Shown: positions 16,007 through 24,764, numbered from the stretch's first letter. The stretch is 45,142 nt of DNA from Actinomycetota bacterium (GCA_016870325.1 VGBV01000004.1:1-45142), one strand, 5' to 3'. Numbers and translations are program-made. Notes: generated by a model from the sequence alone, not told the origin.

Positions 16007-16954
16007 GTGGCCGGGCGCTGGCGCGACATCGCCGGGGCCGTCGGGCCGGGCGCCCCCGGGGAGCGCAACGCGATCACCGACGTCCCCGGGGTGCTGGTCG
16101 GCCACTCGCAGGCCGCGAGCGGCGAGCGCACCGGCGTCACCGTCGTCGCCCCGCCCGCTCTGCCCGCCCCCGCCGGGCGCGCCGTCATCAACGGCGCCGG
16201 CGAGCTGACCAGCTCGTATGAGATCTCCGAGCAGGGCAAGATCGAGACGCCGGTATACCTCTGCGGCACCCACGCGCTAGGCACCGTCTACCAGGCGGCG
16301 ATCGAGGCGAGCGGGCGCGGGCCCGACGACGTCGTGATCCCGACCGTGGGGGAGTGCGATGACGGCGACATGGCCGACTCGCGCACGGTCGAGGCCGGGG
16401 ACGTCGAGGCCGCTCGCGCGGCGCTGGGGCCGGACGTCGCCGAGGGCAGCGCCGGCGCCGGCACCGGCATGACCTGCTTCGGCTACCCGGGCGGGATCGG
16501 CACCGCCTCCCGCCGCGCCGGGGAGCATCATGTCGGGGTGCTGCTGCTCTGCAACTTCGGGGATCGTGACCACCTGGACGTACCCGGCCTCGAGCCGGCG
16601 CCTCTGCGCGAGCGACGCCCTGACAGGGGCTCCTGCATCTCGGTCTGCGCCACCGACGCCCCGCTCTCGCCGCTGCAGCTGCGGCGGCTGGCGCTGCGGC
16701 CGCTGCTGGGGCTCGCCCGCGTCGGCTCCTACGCCGCCGAGGGCTCGGGCGAGATCGGGCTCGCGTTCTCGACGACGACGACGGCGGGCTTCGCCGACTC
16801 CGGCCTCGACCCTCTGTTCGCCGCCGCGTACGAGTCCGCACGCGAGGCCGTCTACAACTGCCTGGTCACCGCCGAGCCCGCCGCGAGGCTCGACGGCGAG
16901 CGGCAGGAGGCTTTCCCGACCGACCGCATCCGGCGCGCGGCCGAGGGTGCCTAG
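16007..16954 (+). CDS. P1 family peptidase (DmpA/BapA-like N-terminal-nucleophile aminopeptidase)
   Basis: 315 residues. NAITDVPGVLVGHSQ opens the family fold; TPVYLCGTHALGTV and GAGTGMTCFGYPGGIGTASRR flank the autocleavage site, where the Thr166/Ser168 region should supply the new N-terminal nucleophile after self-processing into alpha and beta chains. DmpA releases N-terminal amino acids, including D-residues; the related BapA cuts beta-amino-acid peptides and ThnT cuts pantetheine amides. Being between a peptide importer and an M20 peptidase, downstream of kdd/kce, a role on unusual (beta or D) peptides is attractive but inferred. GTG start, five bases after the ATPase. Confidence 0.88.
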   Translation: MAGRWRDIAGAVGPGAPGERNAITDVPGVLVGHSQAASGERTGVTVVAPPALPAPAGRAVINGAGELTSSYEISEQGKIETPVYLCGTHALGTVYQAAIEASGRGPDDVVIPTVGECDDGDMADSRTVEAGDVEAARAALGPDVAEGSAGAGTGMTCFGYPGGIGTASRRAGEHHVGVLLLCNFGDRDHLDVPGLEPAPLRERRPDRGSCISVCATDAPLSPLQLRRLALRPLLGLARVGSYAAEGSGEIGLAFSTTTTAGFADSGLDPLFAAAYESAREAVYNCLVTAEPAARLDGERQEAFPTDRIRRAAEGA

Positions 16955-16957
16955 CCC

Positions 16958-18283
16958 GTGGCTGCCCCGGACCTGCGCGACGAGGTCACCGAGCTCACCC
17001 GCGAGCTGATCCGGATCGACACCTCGAACCCGCCGGGGCGGGAGACCCCGGCCGCCGAGCTGCTTGCCGCCTACCTCGCGAAGTCGGGGATCCAGTCCGA
17101 GCTGGTCGGCCCCGACCCCGAGCGGCTCAACCTGGTCGCGCGCGTCCCCGGCGGGGACGCTCCCTCGCTGCTGCTGGTCGGCCACACCGACGTGGTCCCG
17201 GCGCCCCCCGAGCCATGGAGCGTGCCCCCGTTCGAGGGCCGCGTCGTGGACGGGAGCGTGATCGGCCGCGGCGCGGCCGACATGAAGGGCGAGCTCGCGG
17301 CTCGCGCCGTCGCGCTGGCTCGGATCGCGCGCGGCGACAGCCCGCCGCCCGGGGACGTGACGCTGATCGCGCAGGCCGACGAGGAGCGCAACCTCTCCGA
17401 CGTCGGCATGTCCTGGCTGGTGCGGGAGCGCCCGGAGCTGCTGGGCGAGTACGCCCTCGACGAGGGCGGCGGCTGGCTGCTGGAGCTCGCCGACGGCCGC
17501 CGGGTGGTCACGATCTCGGTCGGAGAGAAGCTGCTGACCTCGCTGCGGATCAGGGTATTCGGACGAGCCGGACACGCCTCGGTCGCCAGCGGGCGCGAGA
17601 ACGCCGTGCGCCGGGCGGCGACAGCGGTGGAGCGCCTGTTCTCCCAGCCGCCCCCGCCGCAGCACCCCCCCGCGGTCGAGCTGGCCTTGGAGCGGCTACG
17701 CGCGCCCGGGGAGGCGAGTGCGGAGCGAATCGCCTGGGCATGCGAGCAGCATCCGTCGCTGGCCGAGATGCTGCCGGCGATGACTCGGATGACGGTGACG
17801 CCGACGGGGCTGCGGACGTTCGAGCCGGTGAACGTGATCCCCCCGTACGCGGACGTGATCTGCGACTGCCGGGCGCTGCCCGGCCAGGGCGAGGACGACC
17901 TGCGCGAGCACATCGACTCCGTCATCGGCGGCGCCTTCCCCTACGAGGTCGAGCTGCTGGAGCCGATCACCGGCGGCAGCGAGAGCCCGGTCGACACCCC
18001 GCTCTACCGGGCCTGCGAGGAGTTCGTCGCCGGGCGGCTTCCCGGGGCTGAGCTGCTGCCGCTGGTGACCCCGGGCTTCAGCGACTCCTACTGGCTGCGC
18101 GTGGCCGGGGAGGTGGCCGCCTACGGCTTCGCGCCGGTCTTCTGGACCGACTCGGACGTCTACCGCGCCGGCCCGCACGGCCCCGACGAGTCCCTCGCCG
18201 TGGCCGACCTGGTCGAGATGACCGAGTCCAGCCTGCATGCGATCGCCGCCCTCGGCGAGCGCGCGGACGCGGCCGCCGGGTAG
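16958..18283 (+). CDS. M20 family metallopeptidase (ArgE/DapE/succinyl-diaminopimelate desuccinylase-like)
   Basis: 441 residues. Two-zinc site: His76 and Asp78 in LLLVGHTDVVP, Asp108 in GRGAADMKGE, Glu142/Glu143 in QADEERN. The lid domain follows with GRAGHASVASGREN, and the last ligand region is toward the C-terminus (FAPVFWTDSDVYRAGPHGPDES). M20 enzymes hydrolyse N-acyl amino acids or small peptides. GTG start three bases after the P1 peptidase stop, so it is part of the same operon. The exact substrate cannot be told. Confidence 0.92.
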   Translation: MAAPDLRDEVTELTRELIRIDTSNPPGRETPAAELLAAYLAKSGIQSELVGPDPERLNLVARVPGGDAPSLLLVGHTDVVPAPPEPWSVPPFEGRVVDGSVIGRGAADMKGELAARAVALARIARGDSPPPGDVTLIAQADEERNLSDVGMSWLVRERPELLGEYALDEGGGWLLELADGRRVVTISVGEKLLTSLRIRVFGRAGHASVASGRENAVRRAATAVERLFSQPPPPQHPPAVELALERLRAPGEASAERIAWACEQHPSLAEMLPAMTRMTVTPTGLRTFEPVNVIPPYADVICDCRALPGQGEDDLREHIDSVIGGAFPYEVELLEPITGGSESPVDTPLYRACEEFVAGRLPGAELLPLVTPGFSDSYWLRVAGEVAAYGFAPVFWTDSDVYRAGPHGPDESLAVADLVEMTESSLHAIAALGERADAAAG

Positions 18284-18368
18284 CGACGGGGAACCAGACG
18301 CGACTCGGAGCGCCGCCCGCCGTTCGATGGGCCGACGCTACAGGCGAGCAGTGCGCGAAGATGGGGGA

Positions 18369-20129
18369 GTGGAACCCGCCGAGGCCGCCACCGAGACCGC
18401 CGCCGCCACGGGAGCGGAGCTGTTCAACCCCAGCACCTACGACGGCGCGGGGCTCGACCCCGAGTCGCGCCGGATCATGCTGGCGACGATCGAGTTCTTC
18501 GAGTCGCGCGGCCGGGCCGAGCTGAAGCGGGCCGACCACGAGCGCGAGTGGTACTCGGACTTCCTCGACTTCGTCAAGCGCGAGCGGGTGTTCTCGACCC
18601 TGCTGACGCCGGCCGCCGAGGCCGACGGCGACGCGGACAAGCGCTGGGACACGGCCCGCATCTGCGCCTTCAACGAGATCACCGGCTTCTACGGGCTCGC
18701 CTACTGGTACACGTGGCAGGTCTCGATCCTCGGGCTCGGTCCGATCTGGCAGAGCGGCAACGAGGCCGCGCGGCGGCGGGCGGCGGAGCTGCTGGACGAC
18801 GGCGCCATCTTCGCCTTCGGCCTCTCCGAGCGCGAGCACGGCGCCGACATCTACTCGACCGACATGGTCCTGACCCCGGACGGCGACGGCGGCTTCACGG
18901 CCAACGGCGGCAAGTACTACATCGGCAACGGCAACGAGGCGGGGATGGTCTCGGTCTTCGGGCGCCGCGCCGACGTCGAGGGGCCCGACGGCTACGTGTT
19001 CTTCGCCGCCGACAGCAAGCACGAGGCATACGAGCTGGTCCAGAACGTCGTCAACGCGCAGATGTACGTGAGCGAGTTCCGGTTGAACGACTATCCGGTC
19101 AGCGAGGCCGACGTCCTGCACACCGGCCCCGCCGCCTTCGAGGCGGCGCTGAACACGGTCAACGTCGGCAAGTTCAACCTCGGCTTCGCCTCGATCGGGA
19201 TCTGCGAGCACGCCTTCTTCGAGGCGATCACCCACGCCCACAACCGCGTCCTCTACGGCAGGCGCGTGACCGACTTCCCCCACGTGCGCCAGGGCTTCGT
19301 CGACGCCTACTCGCGATTGGCGGCGATGAAGCTGTTCGGCGAGCGGGCGATCGACTACTTCCGCTGCGCCGGTCCCGATGACCGTCGCTACCTGCTCTAC
19401 AACCCGATCACGAAGATGAAGGTGACGACCGAGGGCGAGCGCGTGATCGACGAGCTCTGGGACATCGTCGCGGCCAAGGGGTTCGAGAAGGACGGTTACT
19501 TCGAGATGGCCGCCCGCGACATCCGCGGCCTGCCGAAGCTCGAGGGCACCGTGCACGTGAACATGGGCCTGGTGCTGAAGTTCATGCCGGGCTTCTTCTT
19601 CAACCACGCCGCCTACGACGAGATCCCGGTCCGCCGCGACGCCGCCGACGACGAGTTCCTCTTCAACCAGGGCTCGACCAGGGGGCTCAGCAAGATCCAG
19701 TTCCACGACTGGAAGCCGGTGTACGAGCGCTTCGCGCGCATCCCCAACGTGGCCAGATTCATGGAGCAGGCGGACGGGGTGCGGGTGCTGCTCGAGACCG
19801 CGCCCCCGACCGACGAAGCCCAGCGCCAGGACCTCGACTTCCTGCTCACCCTGGGCGAGCTCTTCACCCTCGTCGTCTACGGCCAGCTGATCTGTGAGCA
19901 GGCGGAGCTGACCGGGCTAGAGGACGACATCGTGGACCAGGTCTTCGACACCTTCGTCCGCGACTTCTCCGGCTTTGCCACCGCCCTGCACGGCAAGGCG
20001 TCCGCGACCGAGGCCCAGCAGGCCTGGGCGCTCGACCACGTCCGCAAGCCGGTCGTGGACGCCGAGCGCTTCGAGCGCGTGCTCGCCCAGGTGACCGCGC
20101 TCGACGGCGCCTATGAGATGCGCCCCTGA
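18369..20129 (+). CDS. Acyl-CoA dehydrogenase family flavoprotein
   Basis: 586 residues from GTG 18369; in-frame ATG 18327 and GTG 18351 are alternatives and none has a good ribosome site. The FAD/acyl-CoA fold is indicated by FAFGLSEREHGADIYSTDM, GGKYYIGNGNEAG, GRRVTDFPHVRQGFVDAYSRL and LFNQGSTRGLSK. The protein is larger than ordinary 380-residue dehydrogenases and belongs to the long actinobacterial subgroup. Placed 85 bases after the peptidase genes, it could oxidise a CoA ester produced from amino-acid catabolism, but no substrate can be read from sequence. Confidence 0.85.
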   Translation: MEPAEAATETAAATGAELFNPSTYDGAGLDPESRRIMLATIEFFESRGRAELKRADHEREWYSDFLDFVKRERVFSTLLTPAAEADGDADKRWDTARICAFNEITGFYGLAYWYTWQVSILGLGPIWQSGNEAARRRAAELLDDGAIFAFGLSEREHGADIYSTDMVLTPDGDGGFTANGGKYYIGNGNEAGMVSVFGRRADVEGPDGYVFFAADSKHEAYELVQNVVNAQMYVSEFRLNDYPVSEADVLHTGPAAFEAALNTVNVGKFNLGFASIGICEHAFFEAITHAHNRVLYGRRVTDFPHVRQGFVDAYSRLAAMKLFGERAIDYFRCAGPDDRRYLLYNPITKMKVTTEGERVIDELWDIVAAKGFEKDGYFEMAARDIRGLPKLEGTVHVNMGLVLKFMPGFFFNHAAYDEIPVRRDAADDEFLFNQGSTRGLSKIQFHDWKPVYERFARIPNVARFMEQADGVRVLLETAPPTDEAQRQDLDFLLTLGELFTLVVYGQLICEQAELTGLEDDIVDQVFDTFVRDFSGFATALHGKASATEAQQAWALDHVRKPVVDAERFERVLAQVTALDGAYEMRP

Positions 20130-20138
20130 ACGGGGCGC

Positions 20139-20468
20139 TCAGGCTTCGAGCGCGAGCGCGAAGGGGTTGCCCTCGGAGTCACGGCAGATCGTCCAGCGCT
20201 CTCCGGGGTGGATGACCGAGCCGCCGAGCTCGGTCACCTTGGCGGCGGCGGCGTCCATCTCGGGGACGCTGAAGTAGGGGAGGGAGGCGGTGTCGCCCGG
20301 ACCGGGGCCGCGCTCGTGCAGGCCCAGGCGCAGGCCGTCGGCCTCCGACTCCCAGCCCCGGCCGGCGCCCTCGGGCCGCGGGGTGAGCTCGGCGCCCAAG
20401 AGCCCCTGCCAGAAGCGCCGCGCGCGCTCGGCGTCGTCGGCCGGGAACTCGATCAGGGGAGCAGGCAC
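20139..20468 (-). CDS. VOC (glyoxalase/bleomycin-resistance) superfamily protein
   Basis: 109 residues, one betaalphabetabetabeta pair. LIEFPADDAERARRFWQGLLG is the standard first module, and GGSVIHPGERWTICRDSEG followed by NPFALALEA the second. Members are metal-dependent isomerases, dioxygenases or drug-binding proteins. Start GTG 20468, with a CATACT -10-like box six bases before it (possible leaderless message). Converges with the acyl-CoA dehydrogenase with only nine bases between stops. Confidence 0.85.
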   Translation of the reverse strand: MPAPLIEFPADDAERARRFWQGLLGAELTPRPEGAGRGWESEADGLRLGLHERGPGPGDTASLPYFSVPEMDAAAAKVTELGGSVIHPGERWTICRDSEGNPFALALEA

Positions 20469-20508
20469 CTCGTCAGTATGCCGCCGATCCCGCGCGGGGC
20501 CGGATCGC

Positions 20509-20700
20509 CTACGCCGGGCGGGGCTCCGGCTCGAGGCTCTCGCGGACCAGCACCGAGACGAAGAAGGCCGCCAGCTGCTCGGGAAGGGCGTCGGGGTCGA
20601 TCGCGCGCTCGAACGCGAGGCCGTTGATGATGCCGCCGAGGGCCGCGGCCACCTGCTCGGCGGGGAAGCGCAGCTTCACGCCCTGCGCCGCGGCGGGCTC
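20509..20700 (-). pseudogene. C-terminal fragment of a TetR-family regulator
   Basis: The frame reads GVKLRFPAEQVAAALGGIIN, GLAFERAIDPDALPEQL, then FFVSVLVRES before the stop, the ligand-domain end of TetR regulators. The DNA-binding N-terminal half is absent: upstream the reading frame runs into sequence that codes, on the other strand, for the beta-propeller fragment. The break is near 20690-20705. Confidence 0.55.
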
Positions 20701-21265
20701 GGGGACGACGCCGACGCTGCTCGGCCGCAAGCTCGTGGCGATCACCGACAACGCCGACCCCATGCACGTGATCGTCTACAGGCGCGACCGCAGGGGCGGC
20801 GGCCGCGAGGTCTGCCGCCGCAGCGTCTTCGCGGCCGGCTCCTCGGCGACCGACAACTCGCTGGTCGGCTTCGGCCGCTCCCTGATCGTCGAGAACAACA
20901 ACGGCTACACGTTCCAGACCACGGAGGCCGGCGCGATCACGGCGCCGGGGGTGGCTCGGGTGGACGTCCGCAAGGGGCGCTGCCGGCTCGCCTGGACGAG
21001 CTCGGTGATCGCTCCCTCGGGGGTGCCGAAAGCGTCGCTCGGAAGCGGTCTGCTCTACACCTACACGCGCGAGCCCAGCGGCGACGGCAGCCGCGCCTGG
21101 TACTTCACCGCGCTCGACCTCGACGACGGGCGCACGGTCTTCCGCAGGCTGACCGGGGCCGGAACCTATTGGAACGACCACTACGCCCCGATCTCGATCG
21201 GGCCCGACGGCGTCGCCTACTCAGGCGCGGTCGGCGGATTGGTGCGGATCGCCGACGGGGGCTGA
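20700..21265 (+). pseudogene. 5'-truncated C-terminal part of a beta-propeller-like secreted protein
   Basis: About 185 residues of convincing protein (TPTLLGRKLVAITDNADP, SLVGFGRSLIVENNNGYTF, GTYWNDHYAPISIGPDGVAY, ending GGLVRIADGG) with recurring beta-strand/Gly-Asp patterns as in PQQ/NHL-type propellers. No start codon, signal peptide or first blades are present; the open frame simply extends backwards over the TetR remnant. Both fragments lack their 5' parts at the same point, so one deletion removed the start regions of two divergent genes. Confidence 0.5.
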
Positions 21266-21320
21266 CCGCAGCTTCAGCCGGCTACGGCGGCGCGCCGGCT
21301 TCGCCGGGTCGCGGCTGTAG

Positions 21321-21443
21321 CGGCCGCCTCAGTCAGTCGCGGCCGCAAGCGGCCGCCTCAGTCAGTCGCGGCCGCAAGCGGCCGCCTCAGTCAGTCGCGG
21401 CCGCAAGCGGCCGCCTCAGTCAGTCGCGGCCGCAAGCGGCCGC
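21321..21443. repeat. Tandem array of a 29-bp GC-rich repeat (four full units plus a partial)
   Basis: Four perfect head-to-tail 29-bp copies at 21321, 21350, 21379 and 21408, then seven more bases. Each unit contains two 8-bp NotI-type palindromes (GCGGCCGC) around CTCAGTCAGTC. The array sits between the converging beta-propeller fragment and the aminotransferase, and the last copy encodes the aminotransferase's C-terminus. A single diverged copy occurs at 41751-41795. There are no spacers, so this is not CRISPR. Confidence 0.9.
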
Positions 21444-22579
21444 TCCGCAGCCCGCGGCCCGACAGCCGCCAGGACCTCGGCGAAGGCGTCGGCGAGGCGG
21501 TCGGCGGTCTCGACGTTGGCGTTCGGGCCCATCAGCCCGAGCCGCCACATCGCCGGCGCCTGGGGGCCGAGGCCTCCCCCGACCTCGATCCCGCGCGCCA
21601 GCAGCTCCGCCTGGACGGCCTTGCCGTCGACCCCCTCGGGCACCCGCACCGCGGTCAGCGGCGCGAGCTGGTGCTCGGGCTCGGCCAACAGCTCCAGCCC
21701 CATCTCACCCACCCGCTCCTGCAGCCGGGCCCCGGCCTCGGCCTGGCGGGCCCAGCGGTTCTCCAGGCCCTCCTCGGCGAGCCCGCGCAGCACCTCGTGC
21801 AGCGCGTAGATGTGGAGGATCGGGACGGTGACGTGGTACGTCGCCGGACGCTCGGTCCAGTAGGCCGTGAGCAGGTCGAGGTCGAAGTTGAACCCGAGCG
21901 GGGTCGAGCGGGAGCGGGCGCGCTCGGCGGCCTGGGCCGAGAACGCGATCGGCGACATCCCTGGGGGCGCGCCGAGGCACTTCTGGGTGCAGGAGTAGGC
22001 GTAGTCGATGCCCCATGCGTCGAACTCGAGCTCGACGCCGCCGAGGCTGGTCACGCAGTCGGCCATCAGCAGGGTGTCGGCGTCGCGCATCTCGGCCCCA
22101 AGCTCGGCCAGCGGATGCTCGACCCCGGTCGACGTCTCGGCGTGGACGACGGCGAGCAGGCGGGCGTCGCGGTGCTCGTGCAGCGCGTTCAGCAGGCAGG
22201 CGTTGGGGACGTGCTCGCCCCAGTCGGCCGTGACCTCGACCACATCGGCGTCGTGGCGCCGCGCGATCTCGGCGATGCGGCGACCGAAGTAGCCGTTGAC
22301 GCCGACGATCACGGTCTCGCCGGGCTCGACCAGGCTGGCGATGCCGGTCTCCATGCCCGAGGTTCCGGTCGCCTGCAGCGGCAGCACGACCTCGGCGTCC
22401 TCGGCCCGGTAGGCGCTTCGCAGCAGCGCGCAGAGCTCGAGCAGCATCTCGTGCAGCGCCGGGTCGAGGTGCCCCAGCATCGGGCGGCGCATCGCCTCCA
22501 GCGCGGCGGGATCGACGTTGGTCGGGCCCGGGCCGCAGAGCAGCCTCTCGGGCGGATCGAAGGGGGCGGGGGCGTCCAT
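21416..22579 (-). CDS. Class V aminotransferase (serine-glyoxylate / alanine-glyoxylate type)
   Basis: 387 residues from ATG 22579 (a TTG at 22618 is also in frame). LLCGPGPTNVDPAALEAM is the typical AGXT/SgaA start; QATGTSGMETGI binds PLP phosphate, ADCVTSLGGVE contains the PLP aspartate and SCTQKCLGAPPGMSP the Schiff-base Lys200. The final residues (ERPLAAATD) derive from the 29-bp repeat. Last gene of the run with malyl-CoA lyase and the kinase, and near a hydroxypyruvate reductase, so serine-glyoxylate transamination (making hydroxypyruvate and glycine) is the favoured reaction. The 79-bp gap before it has an unusually AT-rich stretch (22621-22647), a likely promoter or regulator site. 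Confidence 0.88.
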   Translation of the reverse strand: MDAPAPFDPPERLLCGPGPTNVDPAALEAMRRPMLGHLDPALHEMLLELCALLRSAYRAEDAEVVLPLQATGTSGMETGIASLVEPGETVIVGVNGYFGRRIAEIARRHDADVVEVTADWGEHVPNACLLNALHEHRDARLLAVVHAETSTGVEHPLAELGAEMRDADTLLMADCVTSLGGVELEFDAWGIDYAYSCTQKCLGAPPGMSPIAFSAQAAERARSRSTPLGFNFDLDLLTAYWTERPATYHVTVPILHIYALHEVLRGLAEEGLENRWARQAEAGARLQERVGEMGLELLAEPEHQLAPLTAVRVPEGVDGKAVQAELLARGIEVGGGLGPQAPAMWRLGLMGPNANVETADRLADAFAEVLAAVGPRAAERPLAAATD

Positions 22580-22658
22580 CGGTCGCGGCAGGTTGCCACG
22601 AACGACCGATCCAATCAAGGCAATAAATACTTCAGATCAATAGAGGGAACTCGATGGC

Positions 22659-23642
22659 TCAGGCGTGCAGCGCGGAGTCGGCTCCCGTCCCCCGCGGCGG
22701 GTGCCAGACGTGGGGATCATCGCCGGCGCTGATCGTCGCCCTGGTCGAGACCAGGTGGTAGAGCAGCAGCGTCTGCACCAGCGCCAGCGACTCGGAGCGG
22801 TGCAGCTCGGTCCCGATCGTGAACTCGCCGAGGCGGCTCGCGCGCAGGCGGCTGGCGTAGCTCATCCGCGCCCAGACGGCCTCCTCGAGCTCGGCTGCGA
22901 GGTCCGGGTCCATGTCGCCGGGGATCTTCAGCAGCATCTCGCCGTCCCCCCGCGCCAGAGTGGGGCCCTCACCCAGCGCCAGGGTCGGGCCTTCGCCCTC
23001 CAGACCGAGCACGGGGGAGAGGTCGGGGTGCTTGAGCGTGCCGCGCAGGATCACGTGCGCGTCCAGCCGCGCGGGGTCGTCGCTGTCGGTGGGCATGAAG
23101 GAGACGACGATGTCGGCGTGGGCCCGCTGGGGCGCGATGAAGGTGTCCACGTCGCGCTCGCGCCGGTCCAGCTCGGCCAGCACCTGGTGGGTGGTGTAGC
23201 CGCGCCGGGTGCAGTCCCGGGTCAGCTTCCAGTTTCGCCGCAGCCGCTCGGGCGGCGCCAGGAAGACGCGGATGTCGTGGGCGTCGCGCAGGCGCTCGGT
23301 GTGGAAGTTGAGCAGGCCCTCGACGACCACGTAGGGATTGGGCCGCACGTAGCTGGGGGCCCCGAGGTTGCCGCTGCGGTGGTCGTAGTTGGGCTTCAGG
23401 ATCGGCTCGGAGGCGCGCAGGTGGCCGAGGTGCTGGCAGAGCACGTCGAGGTGGTTGGCCGCCGGGTCCAGCGGCGTGATCCCCAGCTCGCCCCGCTGCT
23501 CGCGCCCGTAGCGGTGGTAGTCGTCGCCGCTGATGTAGGAGACCTGCCCGGAGCCGCCCAGGATCCGGACCACGCCCCTGTTGAGCGTGGTCTTGCCAGC
23601 TCCCGAGTCGCCTACGACTCCCAACACAACCGGCCGCGCCAT
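22659..23642 (-). CDS. Phosphoribulokinase-family kinase
   Basis: 327 residues. P-loop GDSGAGKTT (11-19); then SGDDYHRYGREQRGELGIT, KPNYDHRSGN, YVVVEGLLNFHTERLRD, WKLTRDCTRRGYTTHQVL and FIAPQRAHADIVV. These match, in order, the substrate and nucleotide segments of cyanobacterial-type phosphoribulokinase, including the arginines around the ribulose-phosphate site. The plant-type glycerate 3-kinase shares this fold, so D-glycerate is a possible substrate given the hydroxypyruvate reductase next door. No RuBisCO gene is in the window. Residues 210-230 hold a tandem duplication of GEGPTLA. It lies 33 bases after malyl-CoA lyase, in the same operon. Confidence 0.8.
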   Translation of the reverse strand: MARPVVLGVVGDSGAGKTTLNRGVVRILGGSGQVSYISGDDYHRYGREQRGELGITPLDPAANHLDVLCQHLGHLRASEPILKPNYDHRSGNLGAPSYVRPNPYVVVEGLLNFHTERLRDAHDIRVFLAPPERLRRNWKLTRDCTRRGYTTHQVLAELDRRERDVDTFIAPQRAHADIVVSFMPTDSDDPARLDAHVILRGTLKHPDLSPVLGLEGEGPTLALGEGPTLARGDGEMLLKIPGDMDPDLAAELEEAVWARMSYASRLRASRLGEFTIGTELHRSESLALVQTLLLYHLVSTRATISAGDDPHVWHPPRGTGADSALHA

Positions 23643-23675
23643 GCGCGGAAGCTTGCCAGAGATCGGGGCCGCTGC

Positions 23676-24686
23676 CTAGATGACTTCCTGCAGCGGAACC
23701 GGGGCGCCCCCGCCCCCGCTGCGGCGCTCCTCGATCAGCTCCATCTTCTGCAGCAGGTGCTCGGCCATGCGCAGCGAGGCCGCGTCGATCAGGCGGCCGT
23801 CGAGCGAGACGGCGCCGCTGCCGTTCTGGGCGGCCTCCTCCATCGCGGCGACGATGCGCTTGGTGCGGTCCACCAGCCGGTCGTCGGGCGAGAACACCTC
23901 GTTGGCGAGCTCGATCTGGCTCGGGTGAATGCACCACTTGCCCTCGAAGCCGAGGATCGCGGCGCGGCGCGCCGCCACCAGGTAGCCCTCGGGGTCGTTG
24001 AAGTCGCCGAAGGGCCCGTCGATCGGGCGCAGCCCGTTGGCACGGCAGGCGACGGCGATCCGCGACAGCGGGTAGTGCCACTGGTCGCCCCAGTGCAGCT
24101 CCCGGGCGCCGCCCTCGGCCGGCGCGTCGGTGATCGTCGCGTAGTTGGGGTCAGAGCCTCCGATCGACGCCGCCTGGCTCTGGATCGAGGCGGCGTAGTC
24201 GGCGACGCCGAAGATCAGCGCCTCCATCCGCTCGGGGCAGGCGGCCGCGATCTCGTCGAGGTTGAACATCCCGGGCGCGGTCTCGATCAGGGCCGAGATG
24301 CCGATCGGCTTCTCGATGCCCATCGCCTCCTCGATCTGGGTCAGCAGCGTCGCGACCAGATGGATGTCGCCGGCGCAGCTCGCCTTGGGGACGAGCACGG
24401 TGTCGAGCCAGCGGCCGGCCTGCTCGACCACGTCGATGATGTCGCGGTAGCAGTAGTGGGTGTCGAGGCCGTTGATCCTGACGACCATCGTGGCGCTGCC
24501 CCAGTCCTGGTCCTGAAGCGCCGCGATCACGTTCTCGCGCGCAGCGGGCTTGTCGTCGGGCGCGACCGCGTCCTCGAGGTCGAGCATGATCACGTCGGCG
24601 CCCAGACTCGGAGCCTTCTCCAGCATCGGCACGCTGGTGCCGGGGACGCAGAGCTCGCTTCTGTGCAGGCGGACGGGAATCGGCAT
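23676..24686 (-). CDS. mcl: Malyl-CoA lyase / beta-methylmalyl-CoA lyase (HpcH/CitE family)
   Basis: 336 residues. It aligns by memory with Rhodobacter Mcl1 over nearly all of its length: HRSELCVPGTSVPMLEKAP, LDLEDAVAPDDKPAAREN, VVRINGLDTHYCYRDI, GVADYAASIQSQAASIGG, HWGDQWHYPLSRI, PIDGPFGDFNDPEGYLVAAR and KWCIHPSQIELANEVFSP. The Mg2+/CoA-ester residues (Glu in LDLEDA, Arg in VRING) are present. It cleaves malyl-CoA to glyoxylate and acetyl-CoA (or the reverse), the branch point of the serine and related cycles. ATG 24686 has a GAGAGGAG ribosome site. First gene after the 40-bp palindrome. Confidence 0.88.
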   Translation of the reverse strand: MPIPVRLHRSELCVPGTSVPMLEKAPSLGADVIMLDLEDAVAPDDKPAARENVIAALQDQDWGSATMVVRINGLDTHYCYRDIIDVVEQAGRWLDTVLVPKASCAGDIHLVATLLTQIEEAMGIEKPIGISALIETAPGMFNLDEIAAACPERMEALIFGVADYAASIQSQAASIGGSDPNYATITDAPAEGGARELHWGDQWHYPLSRIAVACRANGLRPIDGPFGDFNDPEGYLVAARRAAILGFEGKWCIHPSQIELANEVFSPDDRLVDRTKRIVAAMEEAAQNGSGAVSLDGRLIDAASLRMAEHLLQKMELIEERRSGGGGAPVPLQEVI

Positions 24687-24764
24687 CTGGGGACGCTCCT
24701 CTCGCGTGGCGGGGGGGGGCAGTGAAGCGCCCCGGGCCGCGCGGATCAAGCCGAACGCGAGGAA

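Noticed and set aside
18078-19706. Long minus-strand frame opposite the acyl-CoA dehydrogenase
   Set aside because: Low-complexity Val/Gly/Arg/Asp sequence without motifs; the plus-strand flavoprotein is unambiguous.
21321-21443. CRISPR array
   Set aside because: The 29-bp units are directly tandem with no unique spacers, and no cas genes are near.
23676-24686. Citrate lyase beta subunit (CitE)
   Set aside because: The same superfamily, but the Mcl1-specific segments (for example PIDGPFGDFNDPEG and the extended C-terminus) are present and there are no citrate lyase alpha/gamma genes.
22665-24725. 686-codon plus-strand frame opposite the kinase and malyl-CoA lyase
   Set aside because: Antisense artefact of two recognisable minus-strand enzymes; no start context or domain.
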